Below are positions 48,652-58,278 of a DNA stretch of 64,000 nt, in pieces (within the stretch, counting starts at the first letter, position 1; every line of letters begins with the position of its first letter). A model generated the notes under the pieces. It was not told the DNA's origin. It saw only the letters and a list, made by a program, of their open reading frames with translations, and did not search any database. A program made the translations under genes and the position numbers. The stretch is from NCBI GenBank assembly GCA_013391845.1, contig CP058414.1, positions 2,404,501-2,468,500 of the forward strand. The letters are read 5' to 3'. Source of the DNA: Pseudoalteromonas shioyasakiensis. GTDB taxonomy: Bacteria > Pseudomonadota > Gammaproteobacteria > Enterobacterales > Alteromonadaceae.

Positions 48652-49662
48652 TTATAAGCCATTTAGGATCGTTTTTACCAATTCCGGACCTTTATAAATA
48701 AAACCAGTGTAAACTTGAACTAGGTCTGCACCTGCTGCAAATTTTTCTTTTGCCGACTCGGCATCGTCGATACCACCCACACCGATAATCGGTAGTTTAC
48801 CTTCGGTTAAGCGCTTAAGCTCGCTAACCACGTGGGTTGAGCGCTGACGAACTGGTTGCCCAGATAAACCACCCGCTTCATTTGCGTATTGTTGGCCTTG
48901 CACCAAAGCGCGCTCAAGAGTGGTGTTCGTGGCAATAACGCCATCGATCTTATTGTTGATCAATGATTCACTTACTTGAGCAATTTGTACTTCATCAAGA
49001 TCTGGGGCGATCTTAACCAGCATAGGTACTTGTTTGTTATGCTTTGCAACTAAATCAAGTTGTTCGTTCTTTAAGCTTTGTAGTAAATCATCCAGCGCTT
49101 CACCGTATTGCAAGTCGCGTAGACCAGGGGTATTCGGTGAAGAGATATTTACCGTAATGTATGATGCATGTTCGAACACTTTACGCATACAGTGGATGTA
49201 ATCATCTTTACCCTGCTCGTTTGGTGTATCTTTATTTTTACCAATATTGATACCTAAAATTCCGTCATATTTCGCCGCTTTAACATTGTTAACTAGGTTA
49301 TCAACACCCTTGTTGTTAAAGCCCATGCGATTAATAATCGCATTTGATTCAGGTAGGCGAAAAATACGTGGTTTATCGTTACCAGCTTGAGGACGTGGGG
49401 TAACAGTACCTACTTCAACAAAACCAAAGCCCATTTGCGAAAATGCATCAATACACTCTGCATTTTTATCTAAGCCTGCTGCTAAACCTACCGGATTTTT
49501 AAACTCTAACCCTAAAAAATTTACAGGTTTATTAGGGACAGATTGAGACCACGCAGCACTCAATGGCGTATGAGCAAATCGTCGTAAATTATTAAGTGCA
49601 AATTCATGAGCCCACTCCGCATCACGGGTAAACATAAAACGGCGAGCTAGATCATAAAACAT
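48652..49662 (-). CDS. pyrD: Dihydroorotate dehydrogenase (quinone), class 2
   Basis: Inner-membrane flavoenzyme that oxidises dihydroorotate to orotate with quinone, the fourth step of pyrimidine synthesis. From the chosen start it has 336 residues, as in E. coli PyrD. It has the class 2 N-terminal membrane extension ([11 protein letters not shown]), the FMN-binding [18 protein letters not shown] and the [14 protein letters not shown] segment with the catalytic serine. ATG 49662 has GAGGAA seven bases upstream, so it is preferred over the earlier in-frame codon at 49689. Confidence 0.97.
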   Translation of the reverse strand: MFYDLARRFMFTRDAEWAHEFALNNLRRFAHTPLSAAWSQSVPNKPVNFLGLEFKNPVGLAAGLDKNAECIDAFSQMGFGFVEVGTVTPRPQAGNDKPRIFRLPESNAIINRMGFNNKGVDNLVNNVKAAKYDGILGINIGKNKDTPNEQGKDDYIHCMRKVFEHASYITVNISSPNTPGLRDLQYGEALDDLLQSLKNEQLDLVAKHNKQVPMLVKIAPDLDEVQIAQVSESLINNKIDGVIATNTTLERALVQGQQYANEAGGLSGQPVRQRSTHVVSELKRLTEGKLPIIGVGGIDDAESAKEKFAAGADLVQVYTGFIYKGPELVKTILNGL

Positions 49663-49727
49663 GGTTTGTTCCTCAGGTAAAATAAACAAGGTAGCCGTTT
49701 AAAACGGACCATTGCAAATTAAGGGCA

Positions 49728-49754
49728 AAAAAATACCCCAGCGAGCTGGGGTAT
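49728..49754 (-). terminator. Terminator of the glutamate dehydrogenase gene
   Basis: A 9-bp stem ATACCCCAG (49733-49741) pairs with 49746-49754 across a CGAG loop. Several T residues follow on the minus strand. It starts 20 bases after the dehydrogenase stop and precedes pyrD. Confidence 0.85.
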
Positions 49755-49774
49755 GTATTTTAACGACTTTTCAC

Positions 49775-52700
49775 TTATTTGGAAGTGTCACAGTTGTGGC
49801 TTAGCAACATTAGTTCACGAAGTGCCACTGAGAACTTCGCAAAATCGTGGCTTTGCGATGTTTTGAACTCAGATAACATCTGCTTCCAACGTTGTAATAG
49901 TAGATCTTGATTATCCATCCACTCATCAATTTGTGCATCAATGTCTTTGCTATCTGCTGCAAAGCTATTAAGTACCACAGCTGATAATGTACGTTGTTGC
50001 CAATCCAGCTCTTCACGGTATGACGCACGAGCAAGTGCTTGCCAGTGGTTCGCAACCGGTTGGTTAGTGATTTGGTCAAGGAACCAATGAAGGCCCATAC
50101 GTGCACCCAACTTGAAGTACGTATTAGAAACCATATCAATACTACGCTCTGAATTATTTGCAATTTCAGCTAAGTCCATTACAGAGAATAAGCTTGATAG
50201 TGAAACTATGCGTGTCGCTAGTGCTTTTGGTACATTGCTGTCAATTAACTTGTCAGCTGCTTTAACTAGACGCTCGCTCTCTTTTTCAACCATATAGCTG
50301 TTTAGGTTTTCACTTAAATCAGCAAATGTTGGTGCGAAGAATTCAATTGCTTGCTCAATCGTTTGTGCTTTATTGCGATGACGTAAGAACCAACGTGTTG
50401 CACGACGAACCGTACGACGTAACTGATATAGCATTTCTGTTTGCACAGCTGCTGGGATCTTATTATCAAGCGCAACAATTGATGACCACGTTTCTGGCAT
50501 CTGGAACACTTCTTTTGCAATTGAGTAGCAAAGTGCGATTTCAGCTTCATTCGCACCTGTTTCTTCTTGCATACGAACCATAAAGTTAAGGCCCATATCG
50601 TTAACGATATTATTCGCAAGTTTAGTTGCGATAATTTCTTTACGAAGTGGGTGGTTATCCATTGCATCGTTGAACTTCTCACGAAGTGGCACTGGGAACG
50701 ACTTAACTAATAATTGACGGTAGTATGGGTTTTCAGTGATTTCATCAACCACTAGAGACTCTTTAAGTACCATCTTCGCATAAGAAACTAATACAGATAG
50801 CTCTGGACGAGTTAAATCTTTACCCGCTGCTGCGCGCTCTGCAAGTTCTTCATCAGTTGGAATAAACTCGATTGCACGGTTTAACTTGCCATCTTTTTCA
50901 AGTGCGTGGATGAAACGTACTTTTTCTTTTAGCGTCGACGTACCTTTTGATTGAGTAATCGATAAGGTATGCGTTTGACGATAACAATCTTTTAATACTA
51001 ACTCAGATACTTCATCAGTCATTGAATAAAGTAGCTCATCACGTTGCTTACGCGTTAAGTCACCTTCAGCAACTAGACCATTAAGTAAAATCTTAATATT
51101 AACTTCGTTATCTGAACATGCTACACCACCCACGTTATCAATGAAGTCAGTGTTAACACGACCGCCTTTAGCAGCAAATTCGATTCGACCTAATTGTGTT
51201 GCACCTAAGTTACCGCCCTCGCCTAAGATCTTCGCACCAAGCTCAGAACCATTAATACGAAGTGCATCATTCGCGCGGTCACCAACATCAGCATCAGTCT
51301 CTTTAGAGTGCTTGATGTAAGTACCGATACCACCATTCCAAAGTAAATCAAACTCCATCATTAGTGCTGCTTTGATTAACTCATTAGGTGTCATGCTCGC
51401 TTTCTTAGTGCCAAGCATTTTCTTCATTTCTGGGCTTAAGCTAATTGATTTAGCCGCACGAGAGAATACACCACCACCTTGTGAAATAAGGTCTTTGTTG
51501 TAATCTTCCCAAGAAGAACGCGGTAGATTAAATAAACGTTCACGCTCTGGGTAAGATGTCGCTGCATCTGGGTTTGGATCAACAAAGATGTGCATGTGGT
51601 TAAACGCTACTTGTAAGCGAATGTGCTTAGAAAGCAACATACCATTACCAAATACGTCACCCGCCATGTCGCCGATTGCCACAACAGTGAAATCAGTTGT
51701 TTGACAGTCAATATCCATTTCACGGAAATGACGTTTAACAGATTCCCACGCACCTTTTGCCGTGATACCCATTTTCTTGTGGTCGTAACCTACTGAGCCA
51801 CCTGATGCAAATGCATCACCTAGCCAGAAGTTATATTCATTTGCGATGCCGTTAGCGATATCAGAGAAAGTCGCAGTACCCTTATCGGCAGCAACAACTA
51901 AATACGGGTCATCTTCATCATGACGAACAACATCAACTGGTGGCACAATTTCACCACGTTCAATGTTATCTGTGATATCTAATAAACCACGGATGAAAAT
52001 CTTGTAACACTCTTGGCCTTCTTTGAAGAATGCTTCACGCTCTGTTGGTAGCTGTTTACATACGAAACCGCCTTTAGAACCAACTGGTACGATAACCGTG
52101 TTTTTAACTTGTTGCGCTTTAACAAGACCCAGTACTTCAGTACGGAAATCTTCACGACGGTCTGACCAACGTAAACCACCACGAGCAACTTTACCACCAC
52201 GTAAATGCACACCTTCAACGCGCGGCGAGTATACGAAGATCTCGAACGCAGGAAGTGGTAATGGCATTTCTGGGATCATAGAAGGTTGCACCTTGAATGA
52301 TACGTAAGACTTAAATTGGCCATCCGCTTCTTTTTGGAAGAAGTTCGTTCTTAGGGTTGCATTGATCATATCAACGTATAAACGGATGATACGGTCATCA
52401 TCCAGGTTTGCTACGTTTTCTAGTTCAAGATTTACTTGTGCAACTAGCTTCTCAAGAGCCTTCTCACTACCTGGGTTCTTAACAGAGAACTTTTTAGTGA
52501 ATAAGTTAACGATTTGCGAAGCAATATGTGGGTAATTGGCAAACGTGCTTTCGATGTATGTTTGCGAGAAAGTTACACCAATCTGACGCATGTATTTAGC
52601 GTATGCACGAAGAATAGACGCTTCACGACCTGTTAAGCCACCCATTAATACTAAACGGTTGAAACCATCGTTTTCTAATCGGTTATTCCAAACATTAGTC

Positions 52701-54613
52701 AGTGCGGCACGGAAACGTGCTGATACTTTATCAAAATCAGCAATGCCCTTATTGTCAATTAGCATGGTGAAATCCATGATCCAATTAACTTTACCGTCAG
52801 TCGTTTTAACTGAGTAAGGTGTTTCACCCACTACGCGTAAACCAAAATTTTCTAACATTGGCATTACGTCAGATAAGTGGATTGGCTCATCTTTATGGAA
52901 TAAGCTTAAACGAACAACGTTAGTATTTGCTTCTTCTTGTGGACGGTAAAACAACATTTCTAGTTTGTTTTCGTCAGTAAGAAGTTCTAGTTTTTCAATA
53001 TCAACAACCGCAGCACTTGGTAAAACCTGATCTTTATACGCACTTGCAAACGCTTGTGCATATTTACGGTTTAGTTCTTTGCCGCGTGCTTCACCTGCAC
53101 TTTCAAGTAGTGCAGATTGGAGTCTATCTTCCCAAGTACGGGCAGCTTCAATTAGGTTGTTTTCGATGTCTTTCACGTTATATTCAATATTATTGTCAGT
53201 CACACGCACCGTGTAATGTGTACGGGCTAATGTTGACTCAGAGAAGAAAGTAGTAAATTCGACTTTTTCGTCAGAATTAAATGCATTGGCTAAGATACGT
53301 TGCGTTTCACGACGAAGAGCCGTGTTATAGCGCTCACGCGGTACATATACCATGCAAGAGAAGAAACGGCCATATGCGTCTTTACGCACAAAAATACGGC
53401 ACATATCACGCTCTTGTACTTGTAATACGCCCATGGCAACTTCAAGTAGATCAGCTTCACGTGCTTGAACAAGTTCATCACGTGGATACGTTTCTAAAAT
53501 ATTTAATACCGCTTTGTATGCATGAGTGCCTTTTGCAAAGTCACACATTTCCATAATGCGGTTAATCTTACTTTTCAGTACAGGTACATCAGCGGCGCTG
53601 TTGTTATAAAAGCTTGATGAGAATAAACCAAGGAAACGGTCTTCACCAATTACATTGCCCGCATCATCAAAACGCTTAATACCCACATAGTCGATATACG
53701 CAGGGCGATGCACACGAGATACTGAATTTGTTTTCGTTAAAATTAATAAATTGCTGCTACGTGCTTCTTGGCGAGCTACTTCAGGTAATTCTGAAAGTAA
53801 ACGGCTATGCTCTTCGTCTGTGTTTTTCATTAGACCAAGGCTAGTGCCCTTTTTACCTTTTAACTGGTAATCACCTTGCACTGGCGAAAGTTCATACTCA
53901 CGGTAACCCATTAGCGTAAAGTTATCCTTGGCTAACCAGTCTAAAAATTCTACCGTTTCTGCAACTTCGCTTTCGTTATTATTATGATGGCGTTTTGGTA
54001 AGTCTTTCGTTACCGCAATAAGTTTTTCACGAATTGGCTGCCAATCTTCTACAGCAATAGATACGTCAACTAACACACTCTCAAGTTCTTTTTTGAAAGA
54101 CTCAATGACTTTTGCATCTGTTTGACGATCAATCTCGATAAAGAACACAGTTTTTGTCGACGTTGATTCTTGCTCAGCTTTTAAGCTTGAAATACCGGTG
54201 ATTTTAGCGTTTTTATCACGTTGGATTTTCAGCGGAGAGTGAAGTAATAAGTGAGAAGCGATGTTTGCGCGGGTCATGGCCATGCGCACAGAATCAACTA
54301 GGAAAGGCATGTCTTTCGCGATGATTTCAACAATAGTGTGCGATGACTGCCAGCCATCTTTTGCTACTTCAGGATTGAAAACACGGACAACCGCGTCATC
54401 AGAATTATTTTTTTCTAGCGAGTTCCATAGGCTTAGTGCAGCGCCATATAAGTCACTATCGTTGCGATGAGCCAAATCCTCTTTAGACATATTGCTGTAC
54501 AAGGCTTTGGCGAATTTCTCAACGAGTAACACATTATCAGCGTGAACTTTTTTCTGGATCAGCTTACAGACATTATCTAAGATAACCGAGGCTTGCCCTT
54601 CATTTCGTGTCAT
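49775..54613 (-). CDS. gdhB: NAD-specific glutamate dehydrogenase (180-kDa class)
   Basis: Large catabolic glutamate dehydrogenase that deaminates glutamate to 2-oxoglutarate with NAD. Of 1612 residues, it has a long N-terminal region with ACT-like segments and a catalytic core including RGGLRWSDRREDFRTEV, the lysine-rich VGSKGGFVCK and GDMAGDVFGNGM, followed by the coenzyme domain with NGGIGTYIK and EGGNLGATQLGRIE. The size is typical of the L-GDH family. It stands as a single-gene unit with a terminator, and its product feeds the sdh-suc TCA cluster in this window. Confidence 0.96.
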   Translation of the reverse strand: MTRNEGQASVILDNVCKLIQKKVHADNVLLVEKFAKALYSNMSKEDLAHRNDSDLYGAALSLWNSLEKNNSDDAVVRVFNPEVAKDGWQSSHTIVEIIAKDMPFLVDSVRMAMTRANIASHLLLHSPLKIQRDKNAKITGISSLKAEQESTSTKTVFFIEIDRQTDAKVIESFKKELESVLVDVSIAVEDWQPIREKLIAVTKDLPKRHHNNNESEVAETVEFLDWLAKDNFTLMGYREYELSPVQGDYQLKGKKGTSLGLMKNTDEEHSRLLSELPEVARQEARSSNLLILTKTNSVSRVHRPAYIDYVGIKRFDDAGNVIGEDRFLGLFSSSFYNNSAADVPVLKSKINRIMEMCDFAKGTHAYKAVLNILETYPRDELVQAREADLLEVAMGVLQVQERDMCRIFVRKDAYGRFFSCMVYVPRERYNTALRRETQRILANAFNSDEKVEFTTFFSESTLARTHYTVRVTDNNIEYNVKDIENNLIEAARTWEDRLQSALLESAGEARGKELNRKYAQAFASAYKDQVLPSAAVVDIEKLELLTDENKLEMLFYRPQEEANTNVVRLSLFHKDEPIHLSDVMPMLENFGLRVVGETPYSVKTTDGKVNWIMDFTMLIDNKGIADFDKVSARFRAALTNVWNNRLENDGFNRLVLMGGLTGREASILRAYAKYMRQIGVTFSQTYIESTFANYPHIASQIVNLFTKKFSVKNPGSEKALEKLVAQVNLELENVANLDDDRIIRLYVDMINATLRTNFFQKEADGQFKSYVSFKVQPSMIPEMPLPLPAFEIFVYSPRVEGVHLRGGKVARGGLRWSDRREDFRTEVLGLVKAQQVKNTVIVPVGSKGGFVCKQLPTEREAFFKEGQECYKIFIRGLLDITDNIERGEIVPPVDVVRHDEDDPYLVVAADKGTATFSDIANGIANEYNFWLGDAFASGGSVGYDHKKMGITAKGAWESVKRHFREMDIDCQTTDFTVVAIGDMAGDVFGNGMLLSKHIRLQVAFNHMHIFVDPNPDAATSYPERERLFNLPRSSWEDYNKDLISQGGGVFSRAAKSISLSPEMKKMLGTKKASMTPNELIKAALMMEFDLLWNGGIGTYIKHSKETDADVGDRANDALRINGSELGAKILGEGGNLGATQLGRIEFAAKGGRVNTDFIDNVGGVACSDNEVNIKILLNGLVAEGDLTRKQRDELLYSMTDEVSELVLKDCYRQTHTLSITQSKGTSTLKEKVRFIHALEKDGKLNRAIEFIPTDEELAERAAAGKDLTRPELSVLVSYAKMVLKESLVVDEITENPYYRQLLVKSFPVPLREKFNDAMDNHPLRKEIIATKLANNIVNDMGLNFMVRMQEETGANEAEIALCYSIAKEVFQMPETWSSIVALDNKIPAAVQTEMLYQLRRTVRRATRWFLRHRNKAQTIEQAIEFFAPTFADLSENLNSYMVEKESERLVKAADKLIDSNVPKALATRIVSLSSLFSVMDLAEIANNSERSIDMVSNTYFKLGARMGLHWFLDQITNQPVANHWQALARASYREELDWQQRTLSAVVLNSFAADSKDIDAQIDEWMDNQDLLLQRWKQMLSEFKTSQSHDFAKFSVALRELMLLSHNCDTSK

Positions 54614-54786
54614 TGTATGTTCCTTAATCTATACTACTTATCGATTAGTAGAATATTTGTACAGCCATTTATTAGCGTGGAGTCAGGTAAATTCTAACTC
54701 TTTTACAGCTAATAAACAGCCTTTTCGATGAAATCATTTTAAGCTTTTCAGCTATTTGGTCATCTATTCACAAAATATAGATATAA

Positions 54787-54804
54787 ATGGCCATTACTGG
54801 CCAT
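54787..54804 (-). terminator. Hairpin downstream of the RND gene, possible terminator
   Basis: A 7-bp perfect stem ATGGCCA (54787-54793) pairs with 54798-54804 across a TTAC loop, 22 bases after the RND stop. The following minus-strand sequence is AT-rich but not a clean T tract. It may end the four-gene envelope operon. Confidence 0.45.
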
Positions 54805-54825
54805 ATTGGAGCACAATTATTCACA

Positions 54826-57150
54826 TTATTTTTTCTGGTCAGTCCAGAGGAAGCTACCAATTGCAGGTAAAAGTAGTACTGCACCCAACATGTTAACCAA
54901 AAACATGAAGGTCAGAAGAATACCCATATCCACTTGGAACTTCAGATCAGAGAAAATCCATGTGCTAACACCAATGGCTAAGGTAATACCTGTGAACAGC
55001 ACTGCACTACCACGCTCTACTAATGCATTACGATAAGCTACTTCCAGTGCCACACCTTGTTTTAGCTGCCCCATCATTGATGAAAGTATGTAAATCCCGT
55101 AATCGACACCAATACCAACACCTAAAGCGATAACTGGTAATGTCGACACTGTTAAACCTATTTCAAGTTGTACCATCAACGCTTGCGCTAAGGTTGATAC
55201 GATGTACAGAGGTAATACGACTGCAACCGTAGCCTTAACACTTCTAAAGCTAATTAAGCATAGCAGGATTACGGCGCCGTAAACGTAAAGCATCATAGGT
55301 AACTGTGCAGCCGATACCGATTCGTTCGTTGCAGCCATTACACCTACTGGCCCTGACGCGAGCTTAAACTTCAATTTATCCGTACCTTCAGCGGCAGCAA
55401 ACTCTTTAACCTTTGCTACTACATGGTCAATAGTTTCTGCTTTGTGGTCATTTAAGAAAATAATCACTGGCATTACAGAACAGTTACCATCGAGTAAACC
55501 TGAGCTTGTTTCGACGCGTGAAGTAGCTTGCACTAAACTGGCGGTATTGCGCGGCAGACTCTGCCATTTTAAATTACCTTCGTTAAAGCCGGCATTCACT
55601 GACTGTGCAACAGAACTTAAACTCACTGCTGATTGCACCCCTGAAACGTTCTCCATTTGCCATTGGAAGCGGCTAATACGTTCCATAACATCATGCTCAG
55701 TACACGCAGCAGGATACGCTTCTACAATCACTTTTAGGATATCTGATGAAATGGTGTATTTATCAGAAATCAAAAAGGTGTCTTGGTTATAGCGGGCATC
55801 TTGGTGCAAAGATGGCGCACCAGCATGTAAGTCACCAATACGCATTTTGTCAGCTTGCCAGTAACCCACTGCAAATAACACAGCCGTAAAGACGATAATA
55901 AAACCAGCTGTTTTACGATCAGTAGCTTTTACTAATAGCTCGCGTAACTTATCTAAGAAATTTGGTTTATCTGTGTGAGTACCCGCTTGAATATGCACAG
56001 TGCCTTCAAAGCGCATATAAGATGCCCATACAGGTAATAGAATCAGGTTAGTGAAAATAATTACCGCCACACCTAAACTCGCTGTGATGGCAAGTTCGCG
56101 AATAATACCAATATCAATGGTTAGTAAAGTTAAGAAACCAATTGTGTCAGATAACAGTGCGATACCACCTGGGATCAGAAGTGCCCTGAAGCTTGCCTGA
56201 CAGCAAACCCGAGTTGAACTACCTGTTGACACTTTTTTACCGATGTCATTAATCATTTGCACACCATGGCTTACGCCAATCGCAAACACTAAAAACGGCA
56301 CTAGAATTGACATAGGATCTAAACCAAAGCCTAAGGTCGATAACAAACCTAACTGCCAGACAACCGCAATGATTGAACACGCAATCGGTAAAATCGTCAG
56401 CTTTAAGCTTTGACAAAATAACCAAACCATCACGAATGTGAAAGCAATCGCAATAGCAAAAAATAACAGTACGCCTTTAGCCCCCTCAGCTACATCACCT
56501 GCCATTTTTGCAAAACCAATGATATGGATACTGACTTTATCAGTACTGAGCGGATCACGGACTTGCGTTTCTAACTTTTCAGCAAACGCTAAAGTGTCTA
56601 GTTTTTCTTGTGTTTGCGGGTCAGTTTCGAGTAATTGGGCTGTCACCATCGCGCAAGAGTAGTCACTGGCAATCATGCGGCCAACCACTTTTGCTTTTTC
56701 GATATTTTCTTTTACAACCGCAAGACCACGTTTGTCAGCGGTAAAGTTTGCCGGAATAATTGGACCGCCAGCAAAACCATCTTCAACCACTTCAACAAAA
56801 CGCGCACTCGGTGCAAAGATTGAATTTACTAATGGACGATTCACACCGGGAATAAAATAAAGCTGGTCATGAACTGCTTTAAGTTGGGTAAAAAATTCTT
56901 CATTAAAAATATCACCGTCTGCATCACAGACTGAAATCAAAATACTGTTTGCACCACCAAATTGTTTTTCGTGTTTGGTGTAAACCTTCATATAGTCATG
57001 ATTGAGCGGAATATTTTTATTAAACGATGCGTCTAATTGAATTTGTGTTGCTTTGAATAATAAAAAACAGGTGATCAAAGCAAAGGAAATAATTGCGAAT
57101 AAGCGATGACGAAACACCGCTCTTTCTAAAATATCTAAAAAACCACGCAT
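54826..57150 (-). CDS. RND/MMPL-family inner-membrane transporter
   Basis: A 774-residue transporter of the RND superfamily (HAE3/MMPL-like type) with a duplicated core: one helix near residues 17-35, a periplasmic loop, five helices (about 226-375), then the second half (one helix near 415-430, a loop, five helices 617-770). The first half carries a sterol-sensing-domain-like region. In the second half the transmembrane motif is GVGIGVDYGIYI (Asp683-Tyr684), the usual proton-relay pair. The matching position in the first half is AIGVSHGVQM (His295), with no acidic residue. The ATG overlaps the stop of the YCF48 gene. The cargo is unknown; lipids or other hydrophobic compounds are plausible from relatives. 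Confidence 0.9.
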   Translation of the reverse strand: MRGFLDILERAVFRHRLFAIISFALITCFLLFKATQIQLDASFNKNIPLNHDYMKVYTKHEKQFGGANSILISVCDADGDIFNEEFFTQLKAVHDQLYFIPGVNRPLVNSIFAPSARFVEVVEDGFAGGPIIPANFTADKRGLAVVKENIEKAKVVGRMIASDYSCAMVTAQLLETDPQTQEKLDTLAFAEKLETQVRDPLSTDKVSIHIIGFAKMAGDVAEGAKGVLLFFAIAIAFTFVMVWLFCQSLKLTILPIACSIIAVVWQLGLLSTLGFGLDPMSILVPFLVFAIGVSHGVQMINDIGKKVSTGSSTRVCCQASFRALLIPGGIALLSDTIGFLTLLTIDIGIIRELAITASLGVAVIIFTNLILLPVWASYMRFEGTVHIQAGTHTDKPNFLDKLRELLVKATDRKTAGFIIVFTAVLFAVGYWQADKMRIGDLHAGAPSLHQDARYNQDTFLISDKYTISSDILKVIVEAYPAACTEHDVMERISRFQWQMENVSGVQSAVSLSSVAQSVNAGFNEGNLKWQSLPRNTASLVQATSRVETSSGLLDGNCSVMPVIIFLNDHKAETIDHVVAKVKEFAAAEGTDKLKFKLASGPVGVMAATNESVSAAQLPMMLYVYGAVILLCLISFRSVKATVAVVLPLYIVSTLAQALMVQLEIGLTVSTLPVIALGVGIGVDYGIYILSSMMGQLKQGVALEVAYRNALVERGSAVLFTGITLAIGVSTWIFSDLKFQVDMGILLTFMFLVNMLGAVLLLPAIGSFLWTDQKK

Positions 57151-58154
57151 TACGGATTCAACTCCTTCACTTTAATGCCATTTTCTGAAGCCATAATTAG
57201 TTTGTCTTGAAACACAACACCATCAAGTAACGATTTACCATCGGCCATTTGTTCTTCTGTAAGTTGGTCATTCTTAATATGGAAAATCACCCCACTGTTA
57301 GCAAATAATAGCCACTGGTTGTTGTAGTTAATCGCGCTATTAACGGTTGCATAATTGTCGTGTGGTATTTGCTGCCACTGTTCACTGCCAGCTTGGCGAG
57401 TAAAAATGTTGCCTCTAAGGCCTGCAACTAGGTCTTCTCCACCTTGATCTGCAGTTGACGCAAACGTAAAGAAAGAGCCCATATAGATCTCTTCAAGACG
57501 CTGCCATGTTTGCCCATTGTCGAAACTTTGTGCCATTAACCCCATTTCACCAGCTAGGAATAAGCTATTATCGGTTTTAACAATACGATTAAAATGTGGG
57601 AGTATTGAAGCGGTTTCAATTTCATACCCTTCTGGATCACTGTCTTTTAAATCATTGAGGTATTCACGGTCTTCCTCAAATAATAGACTATCTAAAAAAC
57701 GTTTCTGCCAAGTTTGGCCACCATCATTAGTTTCAAAAAACATGCCGTAAGCACCTACTGCATAACCATGCTCAGCAGTAGTAAATAAAATATCTAAACA
57801 TGGCTTATCCATGTTTGGTAGAGACTGCTGTAATTGCCAGGTTTTTCCTGCATCCTGTGTATTAATGATGGTTGCATCATGACCACAGGCCCAGCCTAAA
57901 TCGCTATTATAAAAATCAACTGCAGTGAGTAGTACTTGGGTCGGTACACTCGCTTGTTGCCAAGTTTTAGCATCTGTACTTGTAATAACCACACCATGTT
58001 TGCCAACAGCAACAAGATTTGAGCCAGCTAGTTCAATGTCGGTGAGTAGAGTTTTGTTTGCGTTAACAGCGCTAATAGCTTGTTGCGGCATAGGCATGTC
58101 TTGAGCAAAACATGAAGCACTATAAGCAAGACAGGCATAAAGCAAATACTTCAT
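57150..58154 (-). CDS. YCF48/BNR-type secreted beta-propeller protein
   Basis: A 334-residue exported protein. The signal peptide is MKYLLYACLAYSASCFA. Four copies of a beta-propeller repeat are visible around residues 47-66, 87-107, 130-151 and 199-219, each with a G..G....T.D.G.TWQ pattern (for example GYAVGAYGMFFETNDGGQTW). This pattern is shared with plant/cyanobacterial YCF48/HCF136 and BNR proteins, but no photosynthetic role applies here. It likely acts in the periplasm as an assembly or scaffold factor for the neighbouring envelope proteins. Its stop overlaps the RND start. Confidence 0.88.
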   Translation of the reverse strand: MKYLLYACLAYSASCFAQDMPMPQQAISAVNANKTLLTDIELAGSNLVAVGKHGVVITSTDAKTWQQASVPTQVLLTAVDFYNSDLGWACGHDATIINTQDAGKTWQLQQSLPNMDKPCLDILFTTAEHGYAVGAYGMFFETNDGGQTWQKRFLDSLLFEEDREYLNDLKDSDPEGYEIETASILPHFNRIVKTDNSLFLAGEMGLMAQSFDNGQTWQRLEEIYMGSFFTFASTADQGGEDLVAGLRGNIFTRQAGSEQWQQIPHDNYATVNSAINYNNQWLLFANSGVIFHIKNDQLTEEQMADGKSLLDGVVFQDKLIMASENGIKVKELNP

Positions 58155-58246
58155 AAAGATAAATCGCCTTCGAAAAGATAAAAAAGAGAAGTCAAAAAAG
58201 TCACTGGGAAACCTATTGCGTGTACTGATGACTTACGCGAATTGCA

Positions 58247-58272
58247 AAAGGCACCTGGAGTCAGGTGCCTTA
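58247..58272 (-). terminator. Hairpin between DUF1329 and YCF48 genes
   Basis: A perfect 10-bp stem AAGGCACCTG (58248-58257) pairs with 58262-58271 across a GAGT loop and is followed on the minus strand by TTTT. It lies eight bases after the DUF1329 stop and probably limits read-through into the YCF48-RND half. Confidence 0.7.
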
Positions 58273-58278
58273 ATTTTA

